36,822 bases of DNA from Bacteroidota bacterium (GTDB lineage: Bacteria > Bacteroidota > Bacteroidia > Palsa-965), in assembly GCA_013298545.1 (NCBI GenBank), contig JAAFIA010000048.1, forward strand, positions 1 through 36,822, given 5' to 3'. How positions within the stretch are numbered: position 1 is the stretch's first letter; every line of letters begins with the position of its first letter. The notes under the pieces are model-generated. The model had not been told where the DNA came from, did no database searches, and saw only the letters and a list, made by a program, of their open reading frames with translations. Of the stretch, positions 26,801 through 34,968 are shown in pieces. A program made the position numbers and the translations under genes.

Positions 26801-28603
26801 GTAATCAATCCAATCTTTTAAGCCTTTCTGCTCATATTTGAGAAGCATTTTTTTGAGTTTTGGATCGTCCAATTGCTCATTGGGAACATTGTTTAAAATC
26901 AGCACAATTACTTCTTCCTCTTCTTCATCAACATCCCATTCTTCTTCGTAAGCCATGAGAATTTTTTCGCGCTCATCTACCGTAAGCATAAATGCTAAGT
27001 CTTTTTTAAACTGCGCATTTCCGGGCTTATAATCTTCTAAAATTTCATCGGCTCCGTTATAGTACGTTTTTATCATCGCACGTAAATTTTCTAATACGGC
27101 AGTTTCTACATAACGTTCTACACCATCAATAATATACTTGCGAAAACCATTTCCATTGTCGTAACCGGTTGTCGCATCAAATTCTTTTTGTTTTCGGATG
27201 CGTTCTTTTTCTGCATCTTGTTTTTGCTTTAACTCTATTGGGTACCGATTGAATTTCGCTTCTGTTTGCGCATCCCAGAGTCCAGTCCAATGTGCTTTAT
27301 CTGTTGCGTTGGGCCACATTTTGACTTGTGCGTTGTACACAATTTCAACAAAATGATCGCTCAATAATTTATCGTTGTAGAATTTAATGGCGTTGAGTTG
27401 AGCAAGTGCTTCGGATGCATCGGCGCCGACAAAATCTGCGATTTTTTTAAAATCAACAACACGATTCTTATTCAACTCAAAATTCTTATACGCCGAAGCA
27501 CTCGCCAATCCGGTTCCTGATGAGTACGGCAATTTGTATTTGGTGATGATATTGACAAAATAAAATTTACCGGTTGGGCTGTTTTTCCGTGCATGTGCAA
27601 AGGCGGCATTGTAATTCAGTGCTTCGTAAACAGGATGGCCGTTTTTGCGATCTACTTCACGCACGATACGCGCATTCGGAATCGGATCGCCTTCTTTCCA
27701 CCCATCGCGCAGGGCCATACGCACCCAACGGTTAAACTCCCAAGTATGTAAAGAACTACCAATAGGATTGACCGTTTTAAAAAGTTTCACCGTTTCGTCC
27801 CAATGAAACAATATCTTTTGCTCCGCAGTCAATCCGTTTACCACATCAATCAATGGCCGTTCTTTATCGCGCGGATCTTCTTCAACTTCTTCTTCAATTT
27901 CAAATACTTCCTCAACCTCTGTGCTAACTTCTTCTTCTACGTTTATCTGTTCGTTCACAACCAGCAAAGTCGGATCAAACAAAATTGGTTCTGATTTAGC
28001 GAGTTCGTTTTCTTGAAGTGGTCCTACAAATGTGTTTGTATTCGTTTCGTTTGCGGCGTTGTTCGTTTCAACTTGCGTTTTCTTTTCTTCGGCTTTTCTC
28101 ACCACCAAAAAATCCTCATCCTCATCACTAACACTCATCGCCAACGCTTCATCTAATGTATAGGCACGTTGCCCCGCCACATTTCCAATGCCATGTTCCT
28201 TCCACAACCAATCGCCATAAACCGATTCCCAGAATTTTTTCACTTGCTTGTTTTTGACTTTCAAGACAAGATTTGTTTTTCCTGATGCTTGATTTGTTCT
28301 GCGAAGTATTGCTTCTTTACGTTTGTCTGAAAGCTCGCCGCCATTGCCCAGTATTTTAAATGCGTCATCATCGGCTTCATTTTCTACATGAAGATGGTGG
28401 TATCGTTTAATGCCTTTAAATACTTCATCCGAAGCATAAAATTGTGCTGACGCATAATCATTGCTTGAAATGCCCATTCCATTGTCCATCTTATTTTTAA
28501 TGCGCGGCCAATCATACGTCTCAAATTGAAAACGCGCGTCTTCTTCGTTCGCATTGTAACGTTCTGTTTTCGGATCCAACCGATTGTAATCAAAACTTCC
28601 CAT
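23864..28603 (-). CDS. Giant multidomain protein with C-terminal polymorphic-toxin tip
   Basis: A 1579-residue protein starting MGSFDYNRLDPKTERYNANE, with no signal peptide. In order: an N-terminal helical region (1-170); an acidic low-complexity linker (about 175-250); a conserved-looking globular part (255-460) with HTWEFNRWVRMALRDGW; a lysine/glutamate-rich helix (455-475); four helical modules of an LTxxQRxxL type (about 535-605, 645-720, 775-855, 915-1000); a domain with WTEEGKIKIVYKTRDW (1050-1135); a hydrophobic segment (about 1145-1225); coiled helices (1255-1330); and a C-terminal tip (about 1405-1579) with MDRTTTVLGKFIEIP, GNEEFWDLYNYPFLEDAFKR and GDNIRLVSDP. The tip pattern is one I associate with C-terminal toxin domains of polymorphic toxins. 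It is probably a cargo or effector; export without signal peptide would need an injection system. Confidence 0.82.
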   Translation of the reverse strand: MGSFDYNRLDPKTERYNANEEDARFQFETYDWPRIKNKMDNGMGISSNDYASAQFYASDEVFKGIKRYHHLHVENEADDDAFKILGNGGELSDKRKEAILRRTNQASGKTNLVLKVKNKQVKKFWESVYGDWLWKEHGIGNVAGQRAYTLDEALAMSVSDEDEDFLVVRKAEEKKTQVETNNAANETNTNTFVGPLQENELAKSEPILFDPTLLVVNEQINVEEEVSTEVEEVFEIEEEVEEDPRDKERPLIDVVNGLTAEQKILFHWDETVKLFKTVNPIGSSLHTWEFNRWVRMALRDGWKEGDPIPNARIVREVDRKNGHPVYEALNYNAAFAHARKNSPTGKFYFVNIITKYKLPYSSGTGLASASAYKNFELNKNRVVDFKKIADFVGADASEALAQLNAIKFYNDKLLSDHFVEIVYNAQVKMWPNATDKAHWTGLWDAQTEAKFNRYPIELKQKQDAEKERIRKQKEFDATTGYDNGNGFRKYIIDGVERYVETAVLENLRAMIKTYYNGADEILEDYKPGNAQFKKDLAFMLTVDEREKILMAYEEEWDVDEEEEEVIVLILNNVPNEQLDDPKLKKMLLKYEQKGLKDWIDYNHNIAEFQTARETITGEVDKSAITETMNYVDFADDAEDAAEDLNAKLPKLSAQQVLAMSWSQRYKCLEIFLQEDGPTDTEDWDYFDKLIVNTPIDQVPIIKVYLEKENFIRFVRLRDRMPASQKSDINQSIASWYYDDKRAVSLLVKLQEESYAFSYTKEENKLYALPQTVFNKLTEDQRMNLYTRVAWKGADVKSHQSISYNSVVHGDTGANYGGKILLKILNSVGAGAKSEEERTTQKQNFYDKLSNEKDIGFWNSHRMAYDDSERAAIDRSLNDLDARGRSERTKEVIKKSFDAEHDVNDVADELIEELGEDDLAALTLSQRKELINAMVGQGGFESFFTRVGDRDERTILRIINATPEKDMAALVSWFGDETGTVYDRLHSAIDGENYDKFHAQFQEKKTQAIADEKNLLEKQKKEQEVRTIQQTGQKDDQKNAVPWDSYSRLGLFFFSSGIEYDVSWTEEGKIKIVYKTRDWKDAYLGPAMPLVREVQDLFNDGLEFGPYDWVGVYSVEDDEDMGFKEGEVRVMPAINLLRLGYKQDVDHVWEIVDILSLLIGIGEIKAAISLGRLVLGFIDVIFSVGNMITRTFGHLLPKGWTKGWHEFSMYLATFQLAYLGVAAIRNYKAIWQGLKDGVVAAKNKMTALAYATMLKLLAKEEEVLDLMEWINTTNDLAGLRKLLADVESQKGTMSAEAYGNLRLGIENRITALEAQLRLEQKLAQEGKAADELEGADDLARKRLIDDVVPVHLPTTLIADSLTGQMRLTYEQLVNSGLLAVEEAGIIRFYSQQQKLIAEMSSTRLVFKYSGFGGDIVMDMDRTTTVLGKFIEIPTDPSLGTRYFLGANGELKVVGLPDGSFSRGAMAQANPNGMNFLDLPDAEYQAILNKHIQRYVDEGMPFDEAKALGIKKGNEEFWDLYNYPFLEDAFKRGDNIRLVSDPKIWRNGTFAKELDAIEGEKGLAQKYNYSYDHSTATYKLK

Positions 28604-29049
28604 GACTTATTTTTAAATTCTAAAACATCCTTGCGCGCTTCTAATCGACTCACAAGTTCCGAAAGCGAAAACCTAAAATCAAGGAATGTTTTTGTCGATT
28701 TTGGGGGTGTTTTTTTATCGCGCGATTTTATTAAAAAACTAATAGTCAAATACTTAAATCAGTTTCAGGGTCGTTTTTTCATCATCCAGTTTTTGTGAAT
28801 AGGTGTATTTATTTCTGACCATTCCATCAAGTTAAAATCGAATTAATAAACATAATTTATTTATAAAAATTTAATAATATAGCGGAAGCCTTACCGAATA
28901 AGGGTTTCTGCGGCTCCAAAATGACTAAAAAGCCAAAATTGAAATTTTAAGTTCAAAAAGTACGAAGCCTAAACGGTTGTCCGCATGAATCAAGCACCTA
29001 TTCAAAATGTTATTTCACCGCACTAAAAACAGTTCAACAAGTGGTCAAT
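28604..29049. other. Long AT-rich intergenic region between divergent units
   Basis: This 446-base spacer separates the toxin locus (minus) from the SGNH/MBOAT unit (plus). I see no gene. An imperfect hairpin lies at 28882-28911, with CCTTA (28889-28893) pairing TAAGG (28899-28903) and an outer GCGGAA pairing TTTC-T-GC with a mismatch and a bulge. The segment 28838-28880 is almost pure A/T. No consensus TAnnTTTG box stands out for either flanking gene. A minus-strand frame enters from 28749 but continues inside the toxin gene and is probably not real. Confidence 0.6.
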
Positions 29050-30480
29050 ATGCCTATTTTTGTGGCCGTTGTGGAAAATCCAAAAGTAAAAAATCAATTA
29101 GCCGAGCCGTTTTGGCTTTTGTTTGGCGCACTTATCGTGCTCACGGCTTTTTCGTTTGTTCCTACACAATTCATGCTGGGTGGTGTCGAAACCAAACGGG
29201 TGCATTTTTTTTCGGAGTTGACCCCAACGGGGCAGTTGAGCAAAGCCAATTGCATTCAACCAGTACTCAACAAAAAAAGTAAAGCGCAGCGCAAAGCTTT
29301 TTTGAGTGAAGCAATCGACTCGCTTGCCATTTCGGAATACGGCAATGATTCGCTAGGTGGCTTGATTCATTTTTTCCAAGCCTTGCAGCAACTCCAATCG
29401 GGAAAACGTAAAACGGTACGCATTGCGTATTTCGGCGATTCGATGATTGAGGGCGATTTGATCACGCAAGATTTACGCGAAATGTTTCAAGATACATTTG
29501 GTGGCGTGGGCGTGGGATTTATGCCTATAACGTCTATTGTTGCTGGCTTTCGCCAAACCGTAATTCATAGCTTCTCGAAAAACTGGAACGACCAGACGAT
29601 GCTGAAAGCCAACAAAGATCAGGCGGTGGGCATTTCGGGACATACGTTTATTCCGGCATGGTCAGGTATGGTTGTTGATTCAACCAATGCCGAAGCGCAG
29701 ACGGCAAGTTGGGTAAAATACACCGCTGTAAAACGCAAGCATTTGGATCAGTTTTATACCGTGCGTCTATTTTACGGAAAAGCGGAAGGCAATCAGTTTG
29801 TTTCGTTCAACCAACGCAATATTGCACTTGATGGCACACAGACAGTCAATGCGCTTACGTTGCATTCGGGTTCACCCATTCAGTCGGTTTATGCCGGATT
29901 TAGTGGAAATGGTCCGCTCGATGTTTATGGTTTTAGTTTAGATAGTGATAGCGGCGTGTTTGTCGATAATTTTTCGTTTCGGGGAAATAGTGGTTTGCCG
30001 CTGACGCGGATGTCGCAATCGGTTTTGTCTGGCTTGAATCGCGAACTGGGTTACGATTTAATTATTTTGCAATATGGTGTGAATGTGGTGAACAGCAAAC
30101 TCAAAGATTACGCATGGTATAAAAAAGGCATGACGGAAGTAGTTACGCATTTGCAACGTGCGTTTCCGGGCACGAGTATTTTACTCGTCAGTGCTGGCGA
30201 TAAAGGTTACCGCAAAGAGGGTCGCATTACAACCGATCCGGCAATTCCTTATCTTGTGGAATCGCAACGTGCAACCGCAGAACAAACTGGTGCTGGTTTT
30301 TGGAATTTGTACGAAGCGATGGGTGGATATGAATCAATGGCCAAATGGACTTCGGGCGATACCTTGTATGCGAATAAAGATTATACTCATTTTAATCACC
30401 GCGGTGCGCGCCGAGTTGGACGCATGCTTTATACCGAACTGATCCGTGAATTTACCCGATACCAAAAAAGTAGCTCGTAG
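29050..30480 (+). CDS. SGNH/GDSL-family hydrolase, membrane-anchored (first of pair)
   Basis: A 476-residue protein from ATG 29050, or 479 from GTG 29041. An N-terminal hydrophobic helix (FWLLFGALIVLTAFSFVP) anchors it, leaving the rest in the periplasm. SGNH blocks are visible: block I RIAYFGDSMIEGD with the catalytic serine, block III LIILQYGVNVVN, and block V YTHFNHRGARRVG with the catalytic histidine. A middle insert of about 170 residues is probably a beta-sandwich. With a second SGNH protein and an MBOAT acyltransferase immediately downstream, it probably transfers or removes acyl groups on a surface polysaccharide, like AlgJ/AlgX in alginate acetylation. The target is unknown. Confidence 0.86.
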   Translation: MPIFVAVVENPKVKNQLAEPFWLLFGALIVLTAFSFVPTQFMLGGVETKRVHFFSELTPTGQLSKANCIQPVLNKKSKAQRKAFLSEAIDSLAISEYGNDSLGGLIHFFQALQQLQSGKRKTVRIAYFGDSMIEGDLITQDLREMFQDTFGGVGVGFMPITSIVAGFRQTVIHSFSKNWNDQTMLKANKDQAVGISGHTFIPAWSGMVVDSTNAEAQTASWVKYTAVKRKHLDQFYTVRLFYGKAEGNQFVSFNQRNIALDGTQTVNALTLHSGSPIQSVYAGFSGNGPLDVYGFSLDSDSGVFVDNFSFRGNSGLPLTRMSQSVLSGLNRELGYDLIILQYGVNVVNSKLKDYAWYKKGMTEVVTHLQRAFPGTSILLVSAGDKGYRKEGRITTDPAIPYLVESQRATAEQTGAGFWNLYEAMGGYESMAKWTSGDTLYANKDYTHFNHRGARRVGRMLYTELIREFTRYQKSSS

Positions 30481-31750
30481 CTGCAAAACGTTACTCGCTG
30501 GGCTGCTCTGGCTTTTTGTAGCGTGTTCGGATTTGCCTGCGCAAAATCTGCCACCCGTTGCCAAAACGGTTGATTCGCTTGTACTGGCTTATCCATTCAT
30601 CAACATGGCTAAAAATGTTGTTGCAAACGACAGTGCGGTAATGGATGCGTTTTATGAAAAATTGTGGGAACTGAAACAAGGCAAACGCGATCGGGTAACG
30701 GTGGTGCAAATTGGCGATTCGCATATTCAAGCCGATTTTTTCTCTGGCAAAATGCGGCAAAACTTACAGCGTCAGTTTGGCAATGCGGGGCGGGGTTTGG
30801 TGTTTCCTTATCGCATTGCTAAATCAAATGAGCCGACGAGTTACAAAACGAGCAATACAGGTAGCTGGACCTATAAACGTAATGTGTTTGAAGATCAAGC
30901 GTTGCCAATTGGCATCTGCGGATTTACCGTTCAAACCGCAGATACAAATGCGTCCATTGTGTTAAAAGTGTACGATCAGCCTGGACTGAATTACGGGTTT
31001 AATAAAATGACGATTTTCCATTCTAAAGAGCAAAGTAGTTTTCAGCTTTCGGTATGCACGGAGTTTAATTGCATGATGGCGCAGGTTCCGCGCGGGGGCG
31101 AAAAATTCACATCGGTTGTAACACTCGATTCGCTCATGCATACGGTCATGTTTAATTTTGCGGCACCAGATAGCATGGCCAAAGAAATTTCGCTGTATGG
31201 GTTGTTGTTGGAAAATGGAAAGCCTGGTGTTCAGTACAACATGATTGGTGTAAACGGAGCAGAGTGCAGCGATTACAATGCTTCGGTTTATTTCATGGAA
31301 CAATTGGTTTTACTAAAACCCGATTTGGTGATTGTATCGCTTGGTACAAACGAAGGGTTTGCGCCGGGTTTCAAAAAAGATGCGTTTCAACAAAACATGG
31401 ATATTTTGATTCGTCGGTTGCAGCAAAATTTACCGGAGAGTAAAATCATGATGACCACACCGGGCGATTCGTTCAAAAGAGGGAAAAAAGGTCGGGTCAA
31501 AAACCCAAACATGACCATCGTGCGCAATACAATGGTTGATTATTGCAACACCAATACACTACCATTTTGGGATTTGTATATGGTGATGGGTGGCTATGGC
31601 TCTATGGCGAAATGGTATGTATCGGGTATGGCGCAGAAAGACCGTTTGCATTTTACGCGCAAGGGATATGAACTTCAGGCTGATTTATTTTATGCCGCGC
31701 TGATGAAAGGGTATGAAAAATATGTTAGTCAACACCATAATCAAAAGTAG
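30446..31750 (+). CDS. SGNH/GDSL-family hydrolase, exported (second of pair)
   Basis: A 434-residue protein whose GTG start lies 35 bases inside the previous gene, so translation is coupled. The N-terminus has a signal sequence (TLLAGLLWLFVACSDLPAQ), possibly lipidated at the cysteine. SGNH blocks: VTVVQIGDSHIQADFF, then DLVIVSLGTNEGF, then DRLHFTRKGYELQ. It shares overall layout with the preceding protein, including a beta-rich insert and the closing phrases GGYGSMAKW here against GGYESMAKW there, so the two are tandem paralogues. The MBOAT gene starts two bases after its stop. Probable role: periplasmic O-acylation partner. Confidence 0.87.
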   Translation: MNLPDTKKVARSCKTLLAGLLWLFVACSDLPAQNLPPVAKTVDSLVLAYPFINMAKNVVANDSAVMDAFYEKLWELKQGKRDRVTVVQIGDSHIQADFFSGKMRQNLQRQFGNAGRGLVFPYRIAKSNEPTSYKTSNTGSWTYKRNVFEDQALPIGICGFTVQTADTNASIVLKVYDQPGLNYGFNKMTIFHSKEQSSFQLSVCTEFNCMMAQVPRGGEKFTSVVTLDSLMHTVMFNFAAPDSMAKEISLYGLLLENGKPGVQYNMIGVNGAECSDYNASVYFMEQLVLLKPDLVIVSLGTNEGFAPGFKKDAFQQNMDILIRRLQQNLPESKIMMTTPGDSFKRGKKGRVKNPNMTIVRNTMVDYCNTNTLPFWDLYMVMGGYGSMAKWYVSGMAQKDRLHFTRKGYELQADLFYAALMKGYEKYVSQHHNQK

Positions 31751-31752
31751 CA

Positions 31753-33426
31753 GTGGATTTTTTAGGTCTTGACTGGGAACGTGTTTGGAATGTTTTTCGC
31801 TACAACGAAAGCGATCCATTGTTGTTTAACAGTTCGTTTTTCTTTTACTTCTTCACCATTTTCTTTGCGTTTTATTTGTTGGTACATCGCCGCAAGTTGA
31901 CGCGTGTTTTGTTGTTTACCGGATTTTCGCTTTTCTTTTTTTACAAAGCGTGTGGTTGGTATGTGGTGTTTATTTTAATCGCTGCGGTTGTGGATTTCAA
32001 TTTATCTAACGCGATTTGGAATACGTCGCAAGCGGGTAGGAAAAAATTACTCTTGCTATTGAGTATTGTGTTAAATCTGGGTTTGTTGTTCTTTTTCAAG
32101 TACACCAATTTCTTTATTGGCATCGTCAACGACATCGGTGCGGGAACGCTGAATCCCTTGCATTTGGCGCTTCCTGTGGGTATTTCGTTTTATACATTCG
32201 AGAATTTGAGTTATACCTTAGATGTGTATCGGGGTCATTTCAAACCGGTTTCTAGTTTTTGGGATTATTGTTTTTTCCTTTCGTTTTTCCCGAAATTGAT
32301 GATGGGGCCGATTGTGCGGGCGGCAGATTTTATTCCGCAGATTAGGCAAGATATTCAAGTAACGCGGGAAGATATTGGCGAGGGGCTTTTTCTGATCATG
32401 AGTGGGTTGTTTCGTAAAGTGATTATTGCAGATTATATCTGGCAAAATTTCGGGAAGTATATTTTTGATGATCCGTCGAAGCATAGCGGTGTGGAATGTT
32501 TGTTTGGGGTGTATGCGTTTGCGTTATTTATTTATTGCGATTTTTCTGGGTATTCGGATATGGCGATTGGGATGGCGCGCTGGATGGGATTTAAAATTCC
32601 GGCGAATTTTGATAAGCCGTATCAATCGTCGAGCATTACAGAATTTTGGCGGCGTTGGCACATTTCGCTTTCGTCGTGGTTGCGCGATTACTTGTACATT
32701 CCGTTGGGCGGGAATCGCGGGGCGGGGCGCGGTACGTGGATTGTTACGGGTTTATTTTTTGGTGGCGCGTTGGCGGCAGGAATTTATTTCGGAGCGGTAC
32801 AAAATAACTGGTGGTTGCTTGGTGGTTTAGTGGCGTGTTTGGTGATTCTGCTTGTGCCATTTTTGCGCAAACGCGATACGGTTGGCTTCGGAACAAATCT
32901 GAATTTGATGAGTACGATGTTGCTCGGCGGATTTTGGCATGGCGCGAGTTGGAACTATTTACTCTGGGGATTTTTGCATGGCTTTGCATTGGCCATCGAT
33001 AAATTGTGGAATCGTTTTTTCCCTGCCGCAAAAAAATGGTGGACCAAACCCATTGGTATTCTCATCACGTTTCATTTTGTTTGTTTCTGTTGGGTCTTTT
33101 TCGCCACTGCAATGCAATTCGATTCGAAAGAGGTATTGACCGAAGGCGAAAAATTTTCAAAGGCAATGGTCATCCTCAATCAGATCGCTTACAATTTTGA
33201 CACAACAACATTTCTTCCAATGTTGACGGCTTATTTGCCGGTATTTTTAATGATGGCACTCGGATTTGTGCTGCATTTATCGCCGCAATATTTCTCCAAC
33301 AAATTCCGCGACTTACTGACTTATCTTCCCAATTACGCCCGTTTAATTTTATTGATCGGATTTATCTGGCTACTCGTTCAGTTTAAACAAGCCGAAACAA
33401 TTCTGCCAACTTACTTGCAGTTTTAA
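31753..33426 (+). CDS. MBOAT-family O-acyltransferase (AlgI/DltB-like)
   Basis: A 557-residue polytopic membrane protein that would carry acyl groups, usually acetyl, across the inner membrane for attachment to an exported polymer. MBOAT landmarks: N-terminal ESDPLLFNSSFFFYFFTIFF, then LPVGISFYTFENLSYTLDVY, KLMMGPIVRAADFIPQI, FCDFSGYSDMAIGMAR-type segment (here YCDFSGYSDMAIG), EFWRRWHISLSSWLRDYLYI and GGFWHGASWNYLLWGFLHG with the invariant histidine at residue 396. GTG 31753 is the start, two bases after the upstream stop. An insert of about 45 residues (around 335-380) adds extra helices between the last two motifs. It ends the three-gene unit. Confidence 0.95.
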   Translation: MDFLGLDWERVWNVFRYNESDPLLFNSSFFFYFFTIFFAFYLLVHRRKLTRVLLFTGFSLFFFYKACGWYVVFILIAAVVDFNLSNAIWNTSQAGRKKLLLLLSIVLNLGLLFFFKYTNFFIGIVNDIGAGTLNPLHLALPVGISFYTFENLSYTLDVYRGHFKPVSSFWDYCFFLSFFPKLMMGPIVRAADFIPQIRQDIQVTREDIGEGLFLIMSGLFRKVIIADYIWQNFGKYIFDDPSKHSGVECLFGVYAFALFIYCDFSGYSDMAIGMARWMGFKIPANFDKPYQSSSITEFWRRWHISLSSWLRDYLYIPLGGNRGAGRGTWIVTGLFFGGALAAGIYFGAVQNNWWLLGGLVACLVILLVPFLRKRDTVGFGTNLNLMSTMLLGGFWHGASWNYLLWGFLHGFALAIDKLWNRFFPAAKKWWTKPIGILITFHFVCFCWVFFATAMQFDSKEVLTEGEKFSKAMVILNQIAYNFDTTTFLPMLTAYLPVFLMMALGFVLHLSPQYFSNKFRDLLTYLPNYARLILLIGFIWLLVQFKQAETILPTYLQF

Positions 33427-33648
33427 TAGGGGTTGATTTTCCTGCGCACATTCCTCTGCTAGACATGAGACGAGAGACATGAGTCTGAAGTCGAAACCCT
33501 AGAAGCCCCTAGATCGTATAAGAATCAGGCTAGTCGTGAGTTTCACGTGAAGTCTGTTTGCAGATGATTGGCAGTTATTTTCAGTTGTTTATGCTAAAGT
33601 CGTTACTCGCTGCGTTACTAATTATTCACCCCTTAAACCCTAAACGCA
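33427..33648. other. Spacer at the edge of the mobile element
   Basis: A short heptad-type repeat (AGACATG AGACGAG AGACATG, then AGTCTGA) lies at 33461-33488, and a perfect palindrome TTCACGTGAA at 33542-33551. No gene or tRNA is visible. The left boundary of the inserted element probably lies in this stretch, but I cannot identify an attachment core without the other end. Confidence 0.55.
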
Positions 33649-34854
33649 ATGGGAGTTATTCTAAGAGAAAAGAATTTGTCAAAAGGTGGCGTATCGTTCT
33701 ACCTAGACATTAACCACAACGGAAAACGGTGGTACGAATTTCTGAAAATTTTAGCTTATGGCAACCGCCGAAGCGAAGAATTTACAGAAAAAAAGAAATT
33801 GGCTGAAACGGCCCGTTCAACACGGGAGTATCGGCTTACGGTTGAACAGCTTGGCATGAAAGACAAAACGATCAAGGAAAAGGATTTTTTCGAGTTTTTG
33901 CTAGAAAAAGCCGCCTTGATGAAATCACCGCGACAAGCTAAATACTGCATCACCCTGTTAAAAGACTACACAGGTCAAGAGAGCCTAGCCATGACCGAAT
34001 TAACGGTGTCATTTTTGCAAGGCTTTCAGACCTTCTTGGTCAAACGCAAATTGCATGTAAATAATTGTAGTGGTATTGTTCAATATATGTCAACGGCCAT
34101 CAATAAAGCCGTATCAGATGGCTACATGAGTGAAAATCCGTTCCCGAAAGTCTGGAAAAATCACAAGTTTAGAATTATTAAATCAACACCTAAGTTTTTA
34201 TCCATTGAACAAATTGAGCATTTAACAAAGACAGGACAAGGTGTCCACGATGAAATAAAACTAGCCTTCTTTCTGTGTTGCTTTTGCGGGATTCGGTGGG
34301 TGGATTGTTATGCTCTAAAATGGAATCAGATAGCAAACCAAGAGATTGACGGCAAAAGCTATCCTACTTTATTTGTTGAGCAAGAGAAAACAAAATTAGG
34401 GGTTTACATTCCACTATCTGAACAGGCTATTTCGATCTTTAAGCAGCGCAAGGAAATGGCTAAAGATGAAACACCTAGTTCTTTTGTATTTCCTTACCTA
34501 TGTTCGTCGCCTGATTATGCTACGAATTACGCAAGGATGGCGTTTGGTATGAAGAAATGGCAAAAGCAATCAGGCATCCATGTACATTTTCATAAGGCGC
34601 GGCATACATTCGCAACGCTCACACTTTCACAAGGAGCAGACCTATATACGGTTTCAAAATTGTTGGGGCATTCGGATATTAAAAATACGATGATCTACGC
34701 CCGTGTGGTGGATCGCTTGAAAGTTCAAGCTATTTCCAATCTTCCGACGATCAAATCAGATTTATTGATGAAATCGGATGATGCCCCGAAAGAGAATCCT
34801 AAATCCCAAAAAACAAAGTCCAAACAAAAGCCAAGAAAAGGAAAAGCGGCATAG
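33649..34854 (+). CDS. Tyrosine recombinase/integrase
   Basis: A 401-residue site-specific recombinase of the phage-integrase family as found on Bacteroidota mobile elements. N-terminal arm-type domain (residues 1-75), SAM-like core-binding domain (about 80-185) and catalytic domain with R216 (CGIRWVD), H315-R318 (HKARHTFA), H341 (GHSDIKNT) and the nucleophile Y350 (MIYARV). The C-terminus is lysine-rich (KSKQKPRKGKAA). All catalytic residues are intact, so it should be active. A strong terminator follows, then direct repeats and an HTH gene that could encode its directionality factor. Confidence 0.95.
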   Translation: MGVILREKNLSKGGVSFYLDINHNGKRWYEFLKILAYGNRRSEEFTEKKKLAETARSTREYRLTVEQLGMKDKTIKEKDFFEFLLEKAALMKSPRQAKYCITLLKDYTGQESLAMTELTVSFLQGFQTFLVKRKLHVNNCSGIVQYMSTAINKAVSDGYMSENPFPKVWKNHKFRIIKSTPKFLSIEQIEHLTKTGQGVHDEIKLAFFLCCFCGIRWVDCYALKWNQIANQEIDGKSYPTLFVEQEKTKLGVYIPLSEQAISIFKQRKEMAKDETPSSFVFPYLCSSPDYATNYARMAFGMKKWQKQSGIHVHFHKARHTFATLTLSQGADLYTVSKLLGHSDIKNTMIYARVVDRLKVQAISNLPTIKSDLLMKSDDAPKENPKSQKTKSKQKPRKGKAA

Positions 34855-34875
34855 AAGTTTGAGTGAATAAAACCC

Positions 34876-34916
34876 AACGGGGGATTTTGGTAAAGCCAAA
34901 ATCCCCCGTTTCTTTA
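34876..34916 (+). terminator. Strong rho-independent terminator after the integrase
   Basis: AACGGGGGATTTTGG (34876-34890) and CCAAAATCCCCCGTT (34896-34910) make a perfect 15-bp stem with a 5-base loop, followed by TCTTTA. Confidence 0.93.
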
Positions 34917-34968
34917 GTATTGAGTTAAATACAGAGAATCGAATTTCTGATTTTAAAGTTTTGTAAAA

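Noticed and set aside
28384-28749. Minus-strand 121-codon frame across the start of the giant gene
   Set aside because: It overlaps 220 bases of the well-supported giant gene in another frame; the upstream part alone is short with no neighbour or motif support.
30488-33611. Shared 12-mer CGTTACTCGCTG at about 30489 and 33600 as an attachment-site pair
   Set aside because: Several 12-mers are expected to recur by chance in 36 kb, and one copy lies inside a coding sequence.
33427-33648. tRNA gene as integration target
   Set aside because: I found no cloverleaf or TTC-loop pattern on either strand.
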